Position numbers and translations under genes: made by a program. The notes below the pieces were generated by a model. It ran no database searches. It worked only from the letters and a program-made list of their open reading frames with translations, and was not told where the DNA came from. 34,409 nucleotides of DNA from Ignavibacteria bacterium (GTDB lineage Bacteria; Bacteroidota; Ignavibacteria; UBA10030; SZUA-254): the NCBI GenBank assembly GCA_016178595.1, contig JACOSY010000041.1, positions 1 through 34,409 of the forward strand. Direction: 5' to 3'. Within the stretch, counting starts at the first letter, position 1. Every line of letters starts with the position of its first letter. Of this stretch, positions 18,549 to 26,431 are shown one piece after another.

Positions 18549-18911
18549 ATGCAAGAGATCGATCTAAAGAAAAGAACGAAGGAGTTTGCTTTGCGAGTCA
18601 TCGTACTGGCCAATGCCTTGCCGAAGTCACAGACAGCAAGAGTTCTTGGCAATCAGCTTCTTAGAGCAGGAACATCTGTCGGTGCAAACTATCGATCGGC
18701 ATGTCGAGCGCGTTCGATTGCCGATTTCATTTCCAAACTTGGGATCGTTGTTGAGGAAGCCGATGAATCATCATACTGGATGGAATTGATTGCTGAGTCT
18801 GGATTGATGAAACAAGGCAGGATAAACCAACTCTTGCAAGAAGCCAATGAACTGACTGCAATCTTTACGTCTTCCATCCTTACAGCGAAAAATCATCATT
18901 CAAAAATCTAA
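18549..18911 (+). CDS. Four-helix-bundle protein (S23/IVP type)
   Basis: A 120-residue all-helical protein of the family first found in intervening sequences of 23S rRNA genes and later as free chromosomal genes. The signature is clear: QLLRAGTSVGANYRSACRAR (about 39-58), then FISKLGIVVEEADESSYWME. The start is the ATG at 18549 with GGAGGA 8 nt upstream; a TTG at 18534 in frame is less likely. It sits between two symporter genes, 51 nt from the first and 15 nt from the second, with AT-rich partly inverted ends (18510-18518 and 18914-18923). That looks like a small inserted cassette. The biological role of free-standing members is not well established. Confidence 0.85.
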   Translation: MQEIDLKKRTKEFALRVIVLANALPKSQTARVLGNQLLRAGTSVGANYRSACRARSIADFISKLGIVVEEADESSYWMELIAESGLMKQGRINQLLQEANELTAIFTSSILTAKNHHSKI

Positions 18912-18926
18912 AATCTAAAATTCAAC

Positions 18927-20684
18927 ATGGCTACTACAGACTGGATTATTCTCGCGTTCTACTTCGTTGCAAGTGCTCTCGTCGGCATCTACTACTCCAA
19001 ACGCGCCGGCGGCAGCATGCACGAGTTCTTTCTCTCGGGCCGCAACCTTCCCTGGTGGCTTGCGGGGACTTCCATGGTCGCGACGACCTTCGCTGCCGAT
19101 ACGCCGCTTGCCGTCACCGAGCTTGTCGCAAAAAACGGCATCGCCGGCAACTGGCTCTGGTGGAATTTTCTTTTCGGCGGAATGCTCACGGTGTTTTTCT
19201 TCGCGCGGCTCTGGCGCCGTGCCGGCATTATGACCGATGTCGAGTTCGCCGAGCTGCGGTATTCCGGAAAGCCTGCAGCGTTTCTCCGTGGATTCCGCGG
19301 ACTCTATCTCGGCATCTTCATGAACTGCATCATCATGGGCTGGGTGAACCTGGCGATGGCAGCCATACTGGAAGGCATGTTCGGCATTCCACATGGACAG
19401 GTCATGCTCTACGTCGGGCTTTCACTTGTACTCACGGCGATATACTCCGCGCTCTCGGGTTTGTGGGGCGTCGCGATCACGGATGTCTTCCAATTCGTCC
19501 TTGCGATGTTCGGATGCATTGTGCTCGCGTTCATCGTTCTCGCGCTTCCGGAGATCGGCGGGATGAGCGGACTTGTTGCAAAGCTGCCGGCGTGGACTCT
19601 TCGCTTTACGCCCGTCATTGGCGACGGTGCTGACACGGGCGGCGTCGTCGGCGCGCTCGCTCTCAGCGTGTCGGCGTTTCTTGCTTTCATTGGAGTGCAG
19701 TGGTGGGCGTCGTGGTATCCCGGCGCGGAGCCGGGCGGCGGCGGCTACGTCGCGCAGCGTATGATGTCTGCAAAGGATGAGAAGCATTCGCTCTTTGCAA
19801 CGCTCTGGTTCCAGATCGCCCACTATTGCGTGCGGCCGTGGCCATGGATCATCGTGGGCCTGGCATCGCTCATTCTCTATCCCAATCTCGCACCCGATGC
19901 GAAGAAGTTAGGCTACGTTTACGCCATGCGCGATCATCTTCCTGTCGGATTGAAGGGCTTGCTCGTTGCCGCGTTCTTTGCCGCGTACATGTCCACGATC
20001 TCGACGCAGCTCAACTGGGGCACGTCATACATCATGAACGACTTCTACCGCCGCTTCCTGAAACCGAAGGAGAACGAAAAGCATTATGTGGGAGTGTCGA
20101 GAGTGGTCACGATAATATTGATGGCGCTCTCTCTTTTCGTCACGCAATTTATGGATACGATCTCCGGCGCGTGGTCGTTCATCATCGAGGCGGGCGCAGG
20201 ACTCGGATTGGTTTTGATTCTCCGGTGGTTCTGGTGGAGGATTAATGCATGGAGCGAGATTGCAGCGATGCTCGCGCCCTTCATCGCCTACGGCTACGTG
20301 AAGTTCTTCACCGATATTCAGTTCCCCGTGTCGCTCTTTCTCATTGTCGGATTCACAACGACGGTATGGCTTGTCGTTACATTCCTGACGAAGCCGACCG
20401 ATATTGCGGTTCTCAAGAAATTCTTCGAGCGCATTCATCCGGGAGGATGGTGGAAACCGGTTGCAAATTCAATGCCGCATGTGAAGCAAGACTCTGGTTA
20501 TGGTAAGCTCATCATCGACTGGATTGCCGGGATCATTCTTGTATACGATGTTCTGTTCGGAACCGGAAAGTTGATACTTGGCGATATTCGGTCTGCGGTA
20601 ATGTTCTTCATCATCGCGGCGGCGGCGGCGAGTATTCTCTACTATCACCTTTCACGAATAGGATGGGAGAAGGTAGCGGAGTAG
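18927..20684 (+). CDS. Sodium:solute symporter (SSS family), 585 residues
   Basis: A second SSS transporter, longer than and divergent from the one at 17022. It opens TDWIILAFYFVASALVGIYY, followed by the GGSMHEFFLSGRNLPWWLAG loop. It also carries FAADTPLAVTELVAKNGIAG and, in the helix 8 region, AYMSTISTQLNWGTSYIMND (from about residue 354), which marks a distinct SSS subgroup. About 13-15 transmembrane segments are visible, with extra C-terminal hydrophobic helices (about 530-575). The substrate is unknown. The coding region is more GC-rich than ligA or the four-helix gene. It begins 15 nt after the four-helix gene and ends convergently with the LamG lipoprotein. Confidence 0.9.
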   Translation: MATTDWIILAFYFVASALVGIYYSKRAGGSMHEFFLSGRNLPWWLAGTSMVATTFAADTPLAVTELVAKNGIAGNWLWWNFLFGGMLTVFFFARLWRRAGIMTDVEFAELRYSGKPAAFLRGFRGLYLGIFMNCIIMGWVNLAMAAILEGMFGIPHGQVMLYVGLSLVLTAIYSALSGLWGVAITDVFQFVLAMFGCIVLAFIVLALPEIGGMSGLVAKLPAWTLRFTPVIGDGADTGGVVGALALSVSAFLAFIGVQWWASWYPGAEPGGGGYVAQRMMSAKDEKHSLFATLWFQIAHYCVRPWPWIIVGLASLILYPNLAPDAKKLGYVYAMRDHLPVGLKGLLVAAFFAAYMSTISTQLNWGTSYIMNDFYRRFLKPKENEKHYVGVSRVVTIILMALSLFVTQFMDTISGAWSFIIEAGAGLGLVLILRWFWWRINAWSEIAAMLAPFIAYGYVKFFTDIQFPVSLFLIVGFTTTVWLVVTFLTKPTDIAVLKKFFERIHPGGWWKPVANSMPHVKQDSGYGKLIIDWIAGIILVYDVLFGTGKLILGDIRSAVMFFIIAAAAASILYYHLSRIGWEKVAE

Positions 20685-20776
20685 AAGCGGTAGGTCGTCC
20701 CGTTTTGCGGGTCGTCTTATCGAGCTTAGCATTGAAGGCAGAGCAAGTGCGTCGCGCTTTTCATGAGCCTGAGCGG

Positions 20777-21868
20777 CTATCTCCCCCGACACTTCCCGGC
20801 GCTTCCCGCCGCATAAACAGAATAGATCTCGCGGGCTGAAAGTTCCCGATTGTAAATCGCAAGTTCATCGATAAGACCATGAAACGGGTAATGTTGAGCG
20901 AAGCCAGCGTGATTTCCGATGCCGACACCTCCGTTAGATTCCGGATCTAAGTCCCGGAAGGGTCTTACATTTGTGATAGCCTCTGCAGCCAACCTGCCGT
21001 CGATGTATATCCTCATAGCTCCAACCGATGAATCGAGAGTCGCTGCAACATGGACAAACCGCCCCGCTGGAACCGGCGCATAAAGATTCGTGCCAGAAGT
21101 AAGAGACTCGATATGGAACAGTATTTTCCCGTCGGGCGTAGTACCGACTGCATAAGGATCAAGACCACTTCGGTCATCCCCTCGAAACAGAATGACGCCA
21201 CCAGAATTCGAGTCGGGAAACGAAGCGATTTTGACCCACGCTTCAATCGTGAGTGAACCCGTTATTTTCAGGTTATCCGGATCACCCACATTCATTCTAT
21301 CGTCCACACCATCAAACGAGAAAGCTTCACCCACAAGACCTGCGGCGTACGACGTACCGTTTAGGAAATCTCCATTGTTTCCTCCCATGATATCAATGGG
21401 GCTTCCGTCGCCTGGCCACCAGCTTACGACACCGAAGGGAACCGCCGCGCACATCCTACCCCACGTAACGTGAATGTCAATGTTTCCGTTGGCGGGTAAT
21501 AACAGAAGCTCAACGTTCGATGTTTCGCCCGGAAATACGTCGACGTCTGTCTCCCCCGTGAAGCGAACAACATTCGAATCATCCAACGCGTCTACCTTCA
21601 AATGCCACTGACCGATGCTGACGTTCCGAAACGTCCCGGTCGCACTTGGTCCTGTGTTCGAAATGGTCAACTCTAAGATTTGGGCATCATACCCGCGTCG
21701 TAATAATCTGGCAACCACCTTGCTGATGCCTTCAGGAGCGGACGTGAGGGAGAGTGCCACCTTGCCGACCTGGTTTTCTTGAGGATCCTTAATGGCCGTT
21801 ACATCGTCTTTGCAGCTCAGTCCACTGAGGATGAGTGCCGCAAGAGAAAGATTTCGCAAGAGTTGCAT
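20777..21868 (-). CDS. LamG-domain surface lipoprotein
   Basis: A 363-residue predicted lipoprotein. The ATG at 21868 is preferred over an upstream TTG because it places a short signal peptide (MQLLRNLSLAALILSG) before Cys19 in GLSCKDD; the lipobox is imperfect, with Gly at -3. Residues about 30-145 form a beta-rich region (KVALSLTSAPEGISKVVARL). From about 160 to the end is a concanavalin/LamG-like jelly roll (FDGVDDRMNVGDP, LTIEAWVKI, GRFVHVAATLDS, RIYIDGRLAA, FHGLIDELAIYNRELSAREI). Such domains bind glycans or stick to surfaces. It is convergent with the symporter and upstream of nothing obviously related. The function is inferred from fold only. Confidence 0.85.
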   Translation of the reverse strand: MQLLRNLSLAALILSGLSCKDDVTAIKDPQENQVGKVALSLTSAPEGISKVVARLLRRGYDAQILELTISNTGPSATGTFRNVSIGQWHLKVDALDDSNVVRFTGETDVDVFPGETSNVELLLLPANGNIDIHVTWGRMCAAVPFGVVSWWPGDGSPIDIMGGNNGDFLNGTSYAAGLVGEAFSFDGVDDRMNVGDPDNLKITGSLTIEAWVKIASFPDSNSGGVILFRGDDRSGLDPYAVGTTPDGKILFHIESLTSGTNLYAPVPAGRFVHVAATLDSSVGAMRIYIDGRLAAEAITNVRPFRDLDPESNGGVGIGNHAGFAQHYPFHGLIDELAIYNRELSAREIYSVYAAGSAGKCRGR

Positions 21869-22082
21869 GACAGACGTTCCAAGAATGAAGTGGTTGAGAC
21901 CCAAGACGGATGAGATAAACTGTTGATAATCTAATTGAATTCTTGATAATTGTCAAGGCATCGACTAAAAAGTATTGGGTGTGATTGTTTGTGCGAGAAG
22001 CAGGGGAGGAGACGTACGACGCACTTCTCAGTGTTCAGTCAGGATTAAGTGCGTCACACGGCTCCGGATGATGCCGATAAAT

Positions 22083-23957
22083 CTACTTCTTCATCCTATC
22101 CAAAATTTTCTCCATCTCATCGATCACCCGGTTCATTTTCTGCATCGTCAGCTCGAGAGGCTGTGAGGTCGTCATATCGACGCCGGCATCCTTTAACAAG
22201 TCGATGGGATACTTCGAGCCGCCTGCCGAAAGGAACGCCAGGTACCGCTTCGTCGCTTCTTGGTCTCCAGCGAGAACTTTTTCCGAAAGCGCTGCCGATG
22301 CGGTGAACGACGTAGCGTATTGGTAGACATAGAAGTTGTAATAGAAGTGCGGGATGAACGCCCATTCGGATTTAATCTCATCATCGATGATACAAACGCC
22401 CTTGTCGTGTCCGTAGTACTTTTTCGTAATCTCCATGTAGAGATCGTTGAGCCGGTCGCCGGTGAGCGCTTCTCCTTTCTCAGCCAGCTCGTGCATCTGA
22501 AGCTCGAAATCCGCAAACTGCGTCTGCCGGAAGACCGTGCCTTTGATGTTCTCGAGATAATTGCCGAGGAGCGAGAGCTTCTGCTTATCGTCTTTGATCT
22601 GCTTGAGCATGTAATCGATGAGCAGCGCCTCGTTGAATGTCGAAGCGACTTCAGCGACAAAAATCGGATACTCGGCCGTCGGGTACGGCTGATTCGTGTT
22701 CGAAAGATAGCTTTGCATCGTGTGGCCAAGCTCGTGCGCAAGCGTGCTCATGTCGTCGTACTTGGCATTGTAATTGAGCAGCATGTAGGGATGCACGTCG
22801 TACGCGCCACCCTGTGAGTACGCGCCGGCGCGTTTGCCGGCCGTGGGATACAGATCGATCCACCGCTCGTTGAGCGCCTTCTGTACAACATCGATGTAGC
22901 CCTTGCCCAGCGGCTTTAGCGCGGCGAGGATATTCTTCTCCGATTCTTCGACCGAATATTTCAGATCGAGCCCGCTGACGAGCGGCGCGTAGAGATCATA
23001 GTAATGAAGCGTGTCGAGTCCGAGGATACGCTTGCGCAAATTCAGGTAGCGATGGAATGTCGGGAGATTCGCGTTGACGCCATCGACGAGACTATGGTAC
23101 ACTTGCACCGGAATGTTGTTCGCGTCGAGCGCGCGTTCGAGCGACGAGCCGTAGCTGCGTGCCTTGGCGTAGAACATGTGGCTCTTCACGTTGGCATTCA
23201 TCGTCGTGCCGAGCGTGCGGCGATAATCGTTCAACCGGTTGAAGAACGTCGCGAAGACTTTCTTGCGGTCATCGCGGTTCGGTGCCGGGCGCAGACGATT
23301 GAACGCCGGCTTATCCAGCTTCGCCGTCGATCCGTCGCTGAGCGTCACGTCGGCGTAGGGGAAGTCGGCGTCGGAGAAAATGCCGAAGACCGTTCCCGGC
23401 GCATCCGACATCAAACTGGCGTCGGCAATGATTTTTTCTTCACCTTCGGTTCCCGTGTGTGCTTTGGTCCGGAGGATGTCGTCGAGGTTATGGCGGAACA
23501 CTTCCAATCCTTTTTCCTGCTGAACGAACGACATGACCGCCGCACTCTCCATTTTCAAAATCTCCGGACGGATGTAGGATGACTTCGCCGCGTAATCGGA
23601 ACCGATCTGGCTGATCTCCTGCGACATCGCGAGGTACTTCGAGTCGCGCGTATCCTGGTCGTGGTTCAAGCTTGCGTAGACCGACAGACGCGCATAGATT
23701 TTCGAGAGATCGCTGTCGAATTGCAGGCACGCGAGCAGCTGCTTCGCCGATTGGTTGAGCGTTCCTTTGAACTGCTCGATCTTCGGTATCCCGGCGATGA
23801 ACTGCTTCTTCGCCTCCTGCCAGGCGTCGTCGCTGGGGTAGAGGTCTTTCAAATTCCATTTGTACTTGTCGGCGATTTTGGATCGGTCGCGTTCCTGACC
23901 TACACCCGACTCGACTGAGAGCAGAATTGCAAAAAGAACGAGGAGTGAAACGTACAT
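22083..23957 (-). CDS. pepF: Oligoendopeptidase F-like M3B metallopeptidase, exported
   Basis: A zinc metallopeptidase of 624 residues that would cleave short peptides. The zinc motif HELGH is at 408-412, and E436 in FVAEVASTFNE fits the third ligand of family M3. Both are intact. The family N-terminal helical part is visible (WNLKDLYPSDDAWQEAKK), as is the C-terminal SALYQ-like region (YQYATSFTASAALSEKVL). Unlike the cytoplasmic Firmicutes PepF, it starts with a hydrophobic signal-like segment (MYVSLLVLFAILLSVESGVG), so it is probably secreted or periplasmic. AAAGG lies 8 nt before the ATG. It stands alone, about 130 nt from the TIR gene upstream. Confidence 0.92.
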   Translation of the reverse strand: MYVSLLVLFAILLSVESGVGQERDRSKIADKYKWNLKDLYPSDDAWQEAKKQFIAGIPKIEQFKGTLNQSAKQLLACLQFDSDLSKIYARLSVYASLNHDQDTRDSKYLAMSQEISQIGSDYAAKSSYIRPEILKMESAAVMSFVQQEKGLEVFRHNLDDILRTKAHTGTEGEEKIIADASLMSDAPGTVFGIFSDADFPYADVTLSDGSTAKLDKPAFNRLRPAPNRDDRKKVFATFFNRLNDYRRTLGTTMNANVKSHMFYAKARSYGSSLERALDANNIPVQVYHSLVDGVNANLPTFHRYLNLRKRILGLDTLHYYDLYAPLVSGLDLKYSVEESEKNILAALKPLGKGYIDVVQKALNERWIDLYPTAGKRAGAYSQGGAYDVHPYMLLNYNAKYDDMSTLAHELGHTMQSYLSNTNQPYPTAEYPIFVAEVASTFNEALLIDYMLKQIKDDKQKLSLLGNYLENIKGTVFRQTQFADFELQMHELAEKGEALTGDRLNDLYMEITKKYYGHDKGVCIIDDEIKSEWAFIPHFYYNFYVYQYATSFTASAALSEKVLAGDQEATKRYLAFLSAGGSKYPIDLLKDAGVDMTTSQPLELTMQKMNRVIDEMEKILDRMKK

Positions 23958-24090
23958 AGCAATGCCTTTCGGAAAATAATGAACGAATGAGCTTCTAAAG
24001 GGTACGACTAATTCTTGATCGAGGTTGCAAACGAGCGGAAGGAATATAGGAAATTTCCGGGAAAGAAGAAGGGATGTCGGAAGGACGCTT

Positions 24091-25119
24091 TTATTTTATC
24101 GTCGGCTCTGCCTTCAAGTCCTTCAGCAGACGTTCAAAAGCCTTCTGGTAAGAATCGTGATTCTTCCAGTCGGTGAAGTTGCCGATTTCTCGCATCCTTC
24201 GAATGTCAGCCGGCCATCCGGATTCGATCTCCATGACTGACTCGTCGAGGCGGATGGGGAAGAGGACTGTGCGTTTGTCTTTTCGCTCTCTCTCCATCGC
24301 AGTCTCGACTTCCTTCTCGACCCAATCGCTGGAGACGGAATGTTTCGAGAGGATCAGCAAGAGCTTGTCGTGCAACCGTATCGATTCATCGATCCGGATT
24401 CTGAATTTATCTCCGATCTTCAAATCCTCCGGTGCAAACCAGCAGCGCACGCCTTTGCTCTGAAGATCGTTGTGTATGCGTTGTGCGATCTCCTGGTCTT
24501 TGCTGGAATAGCTGATGAAGCAGGAGTAATATTCAATGGGCTTGCCGACAAGCGATCCAATGTATTCGATCATCTGATCCGGCACGCCGCAGCCGCGGAG
24601 GAAGATTTCGGGAATTTTGCCCTCTGAACGGAATAGGGTATCCATGCCAATTGTCGATGGTGCCCAATGAACCACAGTCTCAAGGTGCTGAACTTCACGC
24701 AGGTCAACATTGCCGAGAATTGTATACCCTAACCATGCCTTATTGAAATCAGCCTTTGTGAGTTTGGCATCGAGGAAGTTAACAGCGATGAGATTGGCAT
24801 TGAAGAGATTGGCACCAGAGAAGTTAGTACCAAAACAATCTGAACTGTGGAGTAGGGCATAGCGCAGTTTGGCATAGCTGAGATTGGCTCTGCCAAGATA
24901 AGCGCCCAATAACTGGGCACTGATAAGATTGGCACCCGTCAGATCAGCGCTGCTGAGATTAGCGCCGTTGAGATCAGCACCCCTGAGATTAGCGTCCGCG
25001 AGATTGGCACCGCTGAGATCGGCCACGATCTTGTTTGGTGACTTATAGTTTTTTCCTTTCCACTCATTCCAAACTTTCACGCCTTGCTTCAGAATCTTGA
25101 GTTGTTCTTGGTTTGCCAT
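24091..25119 (-). CDS. Pentapeptide-repeat/TIR-domain protein
   Basis: A 342-residue fusion. Residues about 31-150 are pentapeptide repeats of the A(D/N)LxX type (LSGANLADANLRGADLNGAN), forming a right-handed beta helix. A linker (150-195) leads to a TIR domain (about 196-335) opening YYSCFISYSSKDQEIAQRIH, with GVRCWFAPEDLKIGD as the BB-loop region. The segment SDWVEKEVETAM places E270 where the catalytic glutamate of NAD-cleaving TIRs (the WVxKE of SARM1) lies, so NADase or cyclase activity is plausible. Bacterial TIR proteins often act in anti-phage defence, with the fused part sensing or scaffolding. No partner gene (such as ThsA) is adjacent. AAGGAG lies about 9 nt before the start. Confidence 0.92.
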   Translation of the reverse strand: MANQEQLKILKQGVKVWNEWKGKNYKSPNKIVADLSGANLADANLRGADLNGANLSSADLTGANLISAQLLGAYLGRANLSYAKLRYALLHSSDCFGTNFSGANLFNANLIAVNFLDAKLTKADFNKAWLGYTILGNVDLREVQHLETVVHWAPSTIGMDTLFRSEGKIPEIFLRGCGVPDQMIEYIGSLVGKPIEYYSCFISYSSKDQEIAQRIHNDLQSKGVRCWFAPEDLKIGDKFRIRIDESIRLHDKLLLILSKHSVSSDWVEKEVETAMERERKDKRTVLFPIRLDESVMEIESGWPADIRRMREIGNFTDWKNHDSYQKAFERLLKDLKAEPTIK

Positions 25120-25158
25120 TTGTCTTTTCTCCTTCCGGGAAATTTTGTCTCGCTTTTA

Positions 25159-25235
25159 ACCCTCTCCCCGTCTCCCGCTCTTCGAGCGGGATCCACCCCT
25201 CTCCCAAATTTGGGAGAGGGGCCGGGGGAGAGGGT
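25159..25235. repeat. Palindromic repeat element upstream of the TIR gene
   Basis: Inverted ends ACCCTCTCCCC (25159-25169) and GGGGAGAGGGT (25225-25235) enclose a hairpin of 7-bp arms (25174-25190, CCCGCTC/GAGCGGG) and a perfect 26-bp palindrome at 25196-25221. The CCCTCTCCCAAAT core is the same as in the element before kinase 3. It is a member of the dispersed family, located in the gap between the TIR gene and the aldo/keto reductase. Confidence 0.75.
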
Positions 25236-25242
25236 CAACGAT

Positions 25243-25271
25243 GTGCCACGCACCTCCGAGGTGCGTGGCAC
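25243..25271. repeat. Perfect 29-bp palindrome
   Basis: Arms of 14 bp (25243-25256 GTGCCACGCACCTC and 25258-25271 GAGGTGCGTGGCAC) flank a single C. It lies 14 nt past the end of the aldo/keto reductase gene, on the 3' side of its leftward transcript, and could form a very stable hairpin. No T-run follows, so it is either a REP-type element or an mRNA-end stabiliser rather than a typical terminator. Confidence 0.75.
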
Positions 25272-25285
25272 GTTTCCCGCTTTCG

Positions 25286-26266
25286 CTACTGATGCCCCAG
25301 CACCTTATGCGGCACGTACAACTCCTCCAAAAATTTTCTCTCATCTTCACTCAGCTTCACCTCCAACGCACCAACGGCATCCTCCAAATGTTCCATCTTC
25401 GTCGCGCCTACAATCGGAGCGGTGAGTCCGGGTTGGTGCAGCAGCCAAGCAAGCGCGACCTGTGCAGGCTTCACGCTTTTCTTCTTTGCCAGCTCGACAA
25501 CGCGATCAACGATTTGGTAATCAGCCTCCTGGTAGTACAAGTCTTTCGCAAACTGGTCATCTTTCTCACGTGGTGTTGCATTTTGCGAGCCGCGCTTGCG
25601 TGTGCCACTGAGGAAGCCGCGTGCAAGCGGACTCCACGGTATGATGCCGATTCCTTCCTCGCGACAAAGCGGGATCATCTCGCGTTCCTCTTCGCGGTAG
25701 ACAAGATTGTAATGATTCTGCATCGAGACGAAGCGCGTCCATCCATGCAGGTCGGCGACGCGCAGCGTTTTTGCGAATTGGTACGTGAACATACTCGATG
25801 CGCCGATGCAACGCGCCTTGCCCGACTTCACCACGTCGTGCAGCGCTTCCATTGTCTCTTCGATGGGTGTGTGATAATCCCATCGATGGATTTGGTAAAG
25901 ATCGACGTAATCCGTTCCGAGACGCCGCAGCGAATTGTCGATCGCATCCATGATGTGCTTGTGCGATAGTCCCTGGTCGTTCGGACCGGGTCCCATCTTG
26001 TAGAAAACCTTTGTCGCGATCACCACCCGATCTCTCTGCGCGAAGTCTTTGATTGCCCGACCGAGAATCTCCTCGCTTTTGCCGAGCGAGTACATGTCGG
26101 CAGTGTCGAAGAAGTTGATGCCAAACTCGAGTGCGCGCTTGATGAACGGCCGGCCTTCTTCCTCGGTGAGAACCCACGGCCGCCACTCCGGCGAGCCGTA
26201 GCTCATCACGCCGAGACAAAGCCGCGAGACGTTTAATCCGGATTTACCAAGACCGACATATTCCAT
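25286..26266 (-). CDS. Aldo/keto reductase
   Basis: A 326-residue NADPH-dependent oxidoreductase of the (beta/alpha)8-barrel family, reducing an aldehyde or ketone. The catalytic tetrad is visible: D54 and Y59 in FFDTADMYS, K86 in VVIATK and H127 in YQIHRWD. The family pattern GWTRFVSMQNHYNLVYREEE and the cofactor-binding C-terminal part (PIVGATKMEHLEDAVGALEV) are present. The protein belongs to the YajO/Tas-like aldo/keto reductases (similar to those with LGVMSYG starts). The physiological substrate is unknown. The ribosome binding site is weak. It stands between repeat-rich gaps with no clear operon partner. Confidence 0.94.
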   Translation of the reverse strand: MEYVGLGKSGLNVSRLCLGVMSYGSPEWRPWVLTEEEGRPFIKRALEFGINFFDTADMYSLGKSEEILGRAIKDFAQRDRVVIATKVFYKMGPGPNDQGLSHKHIMDAIDNSLRRLGTDYVDLYQIHRWDYHTPIEETMEALHDVVKSGKARCIGASSMFTYQFAKTLRVADLHGWTRFVSMQNHYNLVYREEEREMIPLCREEGIGIIPWSPLARGFLSGTRKRGSQNATPREKDDQFAKDLYYQEADYQIVDRVVELAKKKSVKPAQVALAWLLHQPGLTAPIVGATKMEHLEDAVGALEVKLSEDERKFLEELYVPHKVLGHQ

Positions 26267-26431
26267 AATTGTTGTGTAAGAAGGATGATGTGGAATGATT
26301 CTCTAGAATATAGAAGTTAGAATGCTGAATGCAAAATGGGCCTGGAAGTATGGCCGGGATGTCACGTTAACTGGAAGAGGTGAAGATGTTGGTGATATGA
26401 TCGAAGAACGAATGCTTTTAGGCGGGGAGAT

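Noticed and set aside
18549-18911. Sign of an rRNA intervening sequence
   Set aside because: The family occurs in 23S genes, but no rRNA sequence flanks it here.
24091-26266. Thoeris-like defence pair (TIR plus neighbour)
   Set aside because: The neighbour is an ordinary aldo/keto reductase, not a ThsA-type NAD-binding effector.
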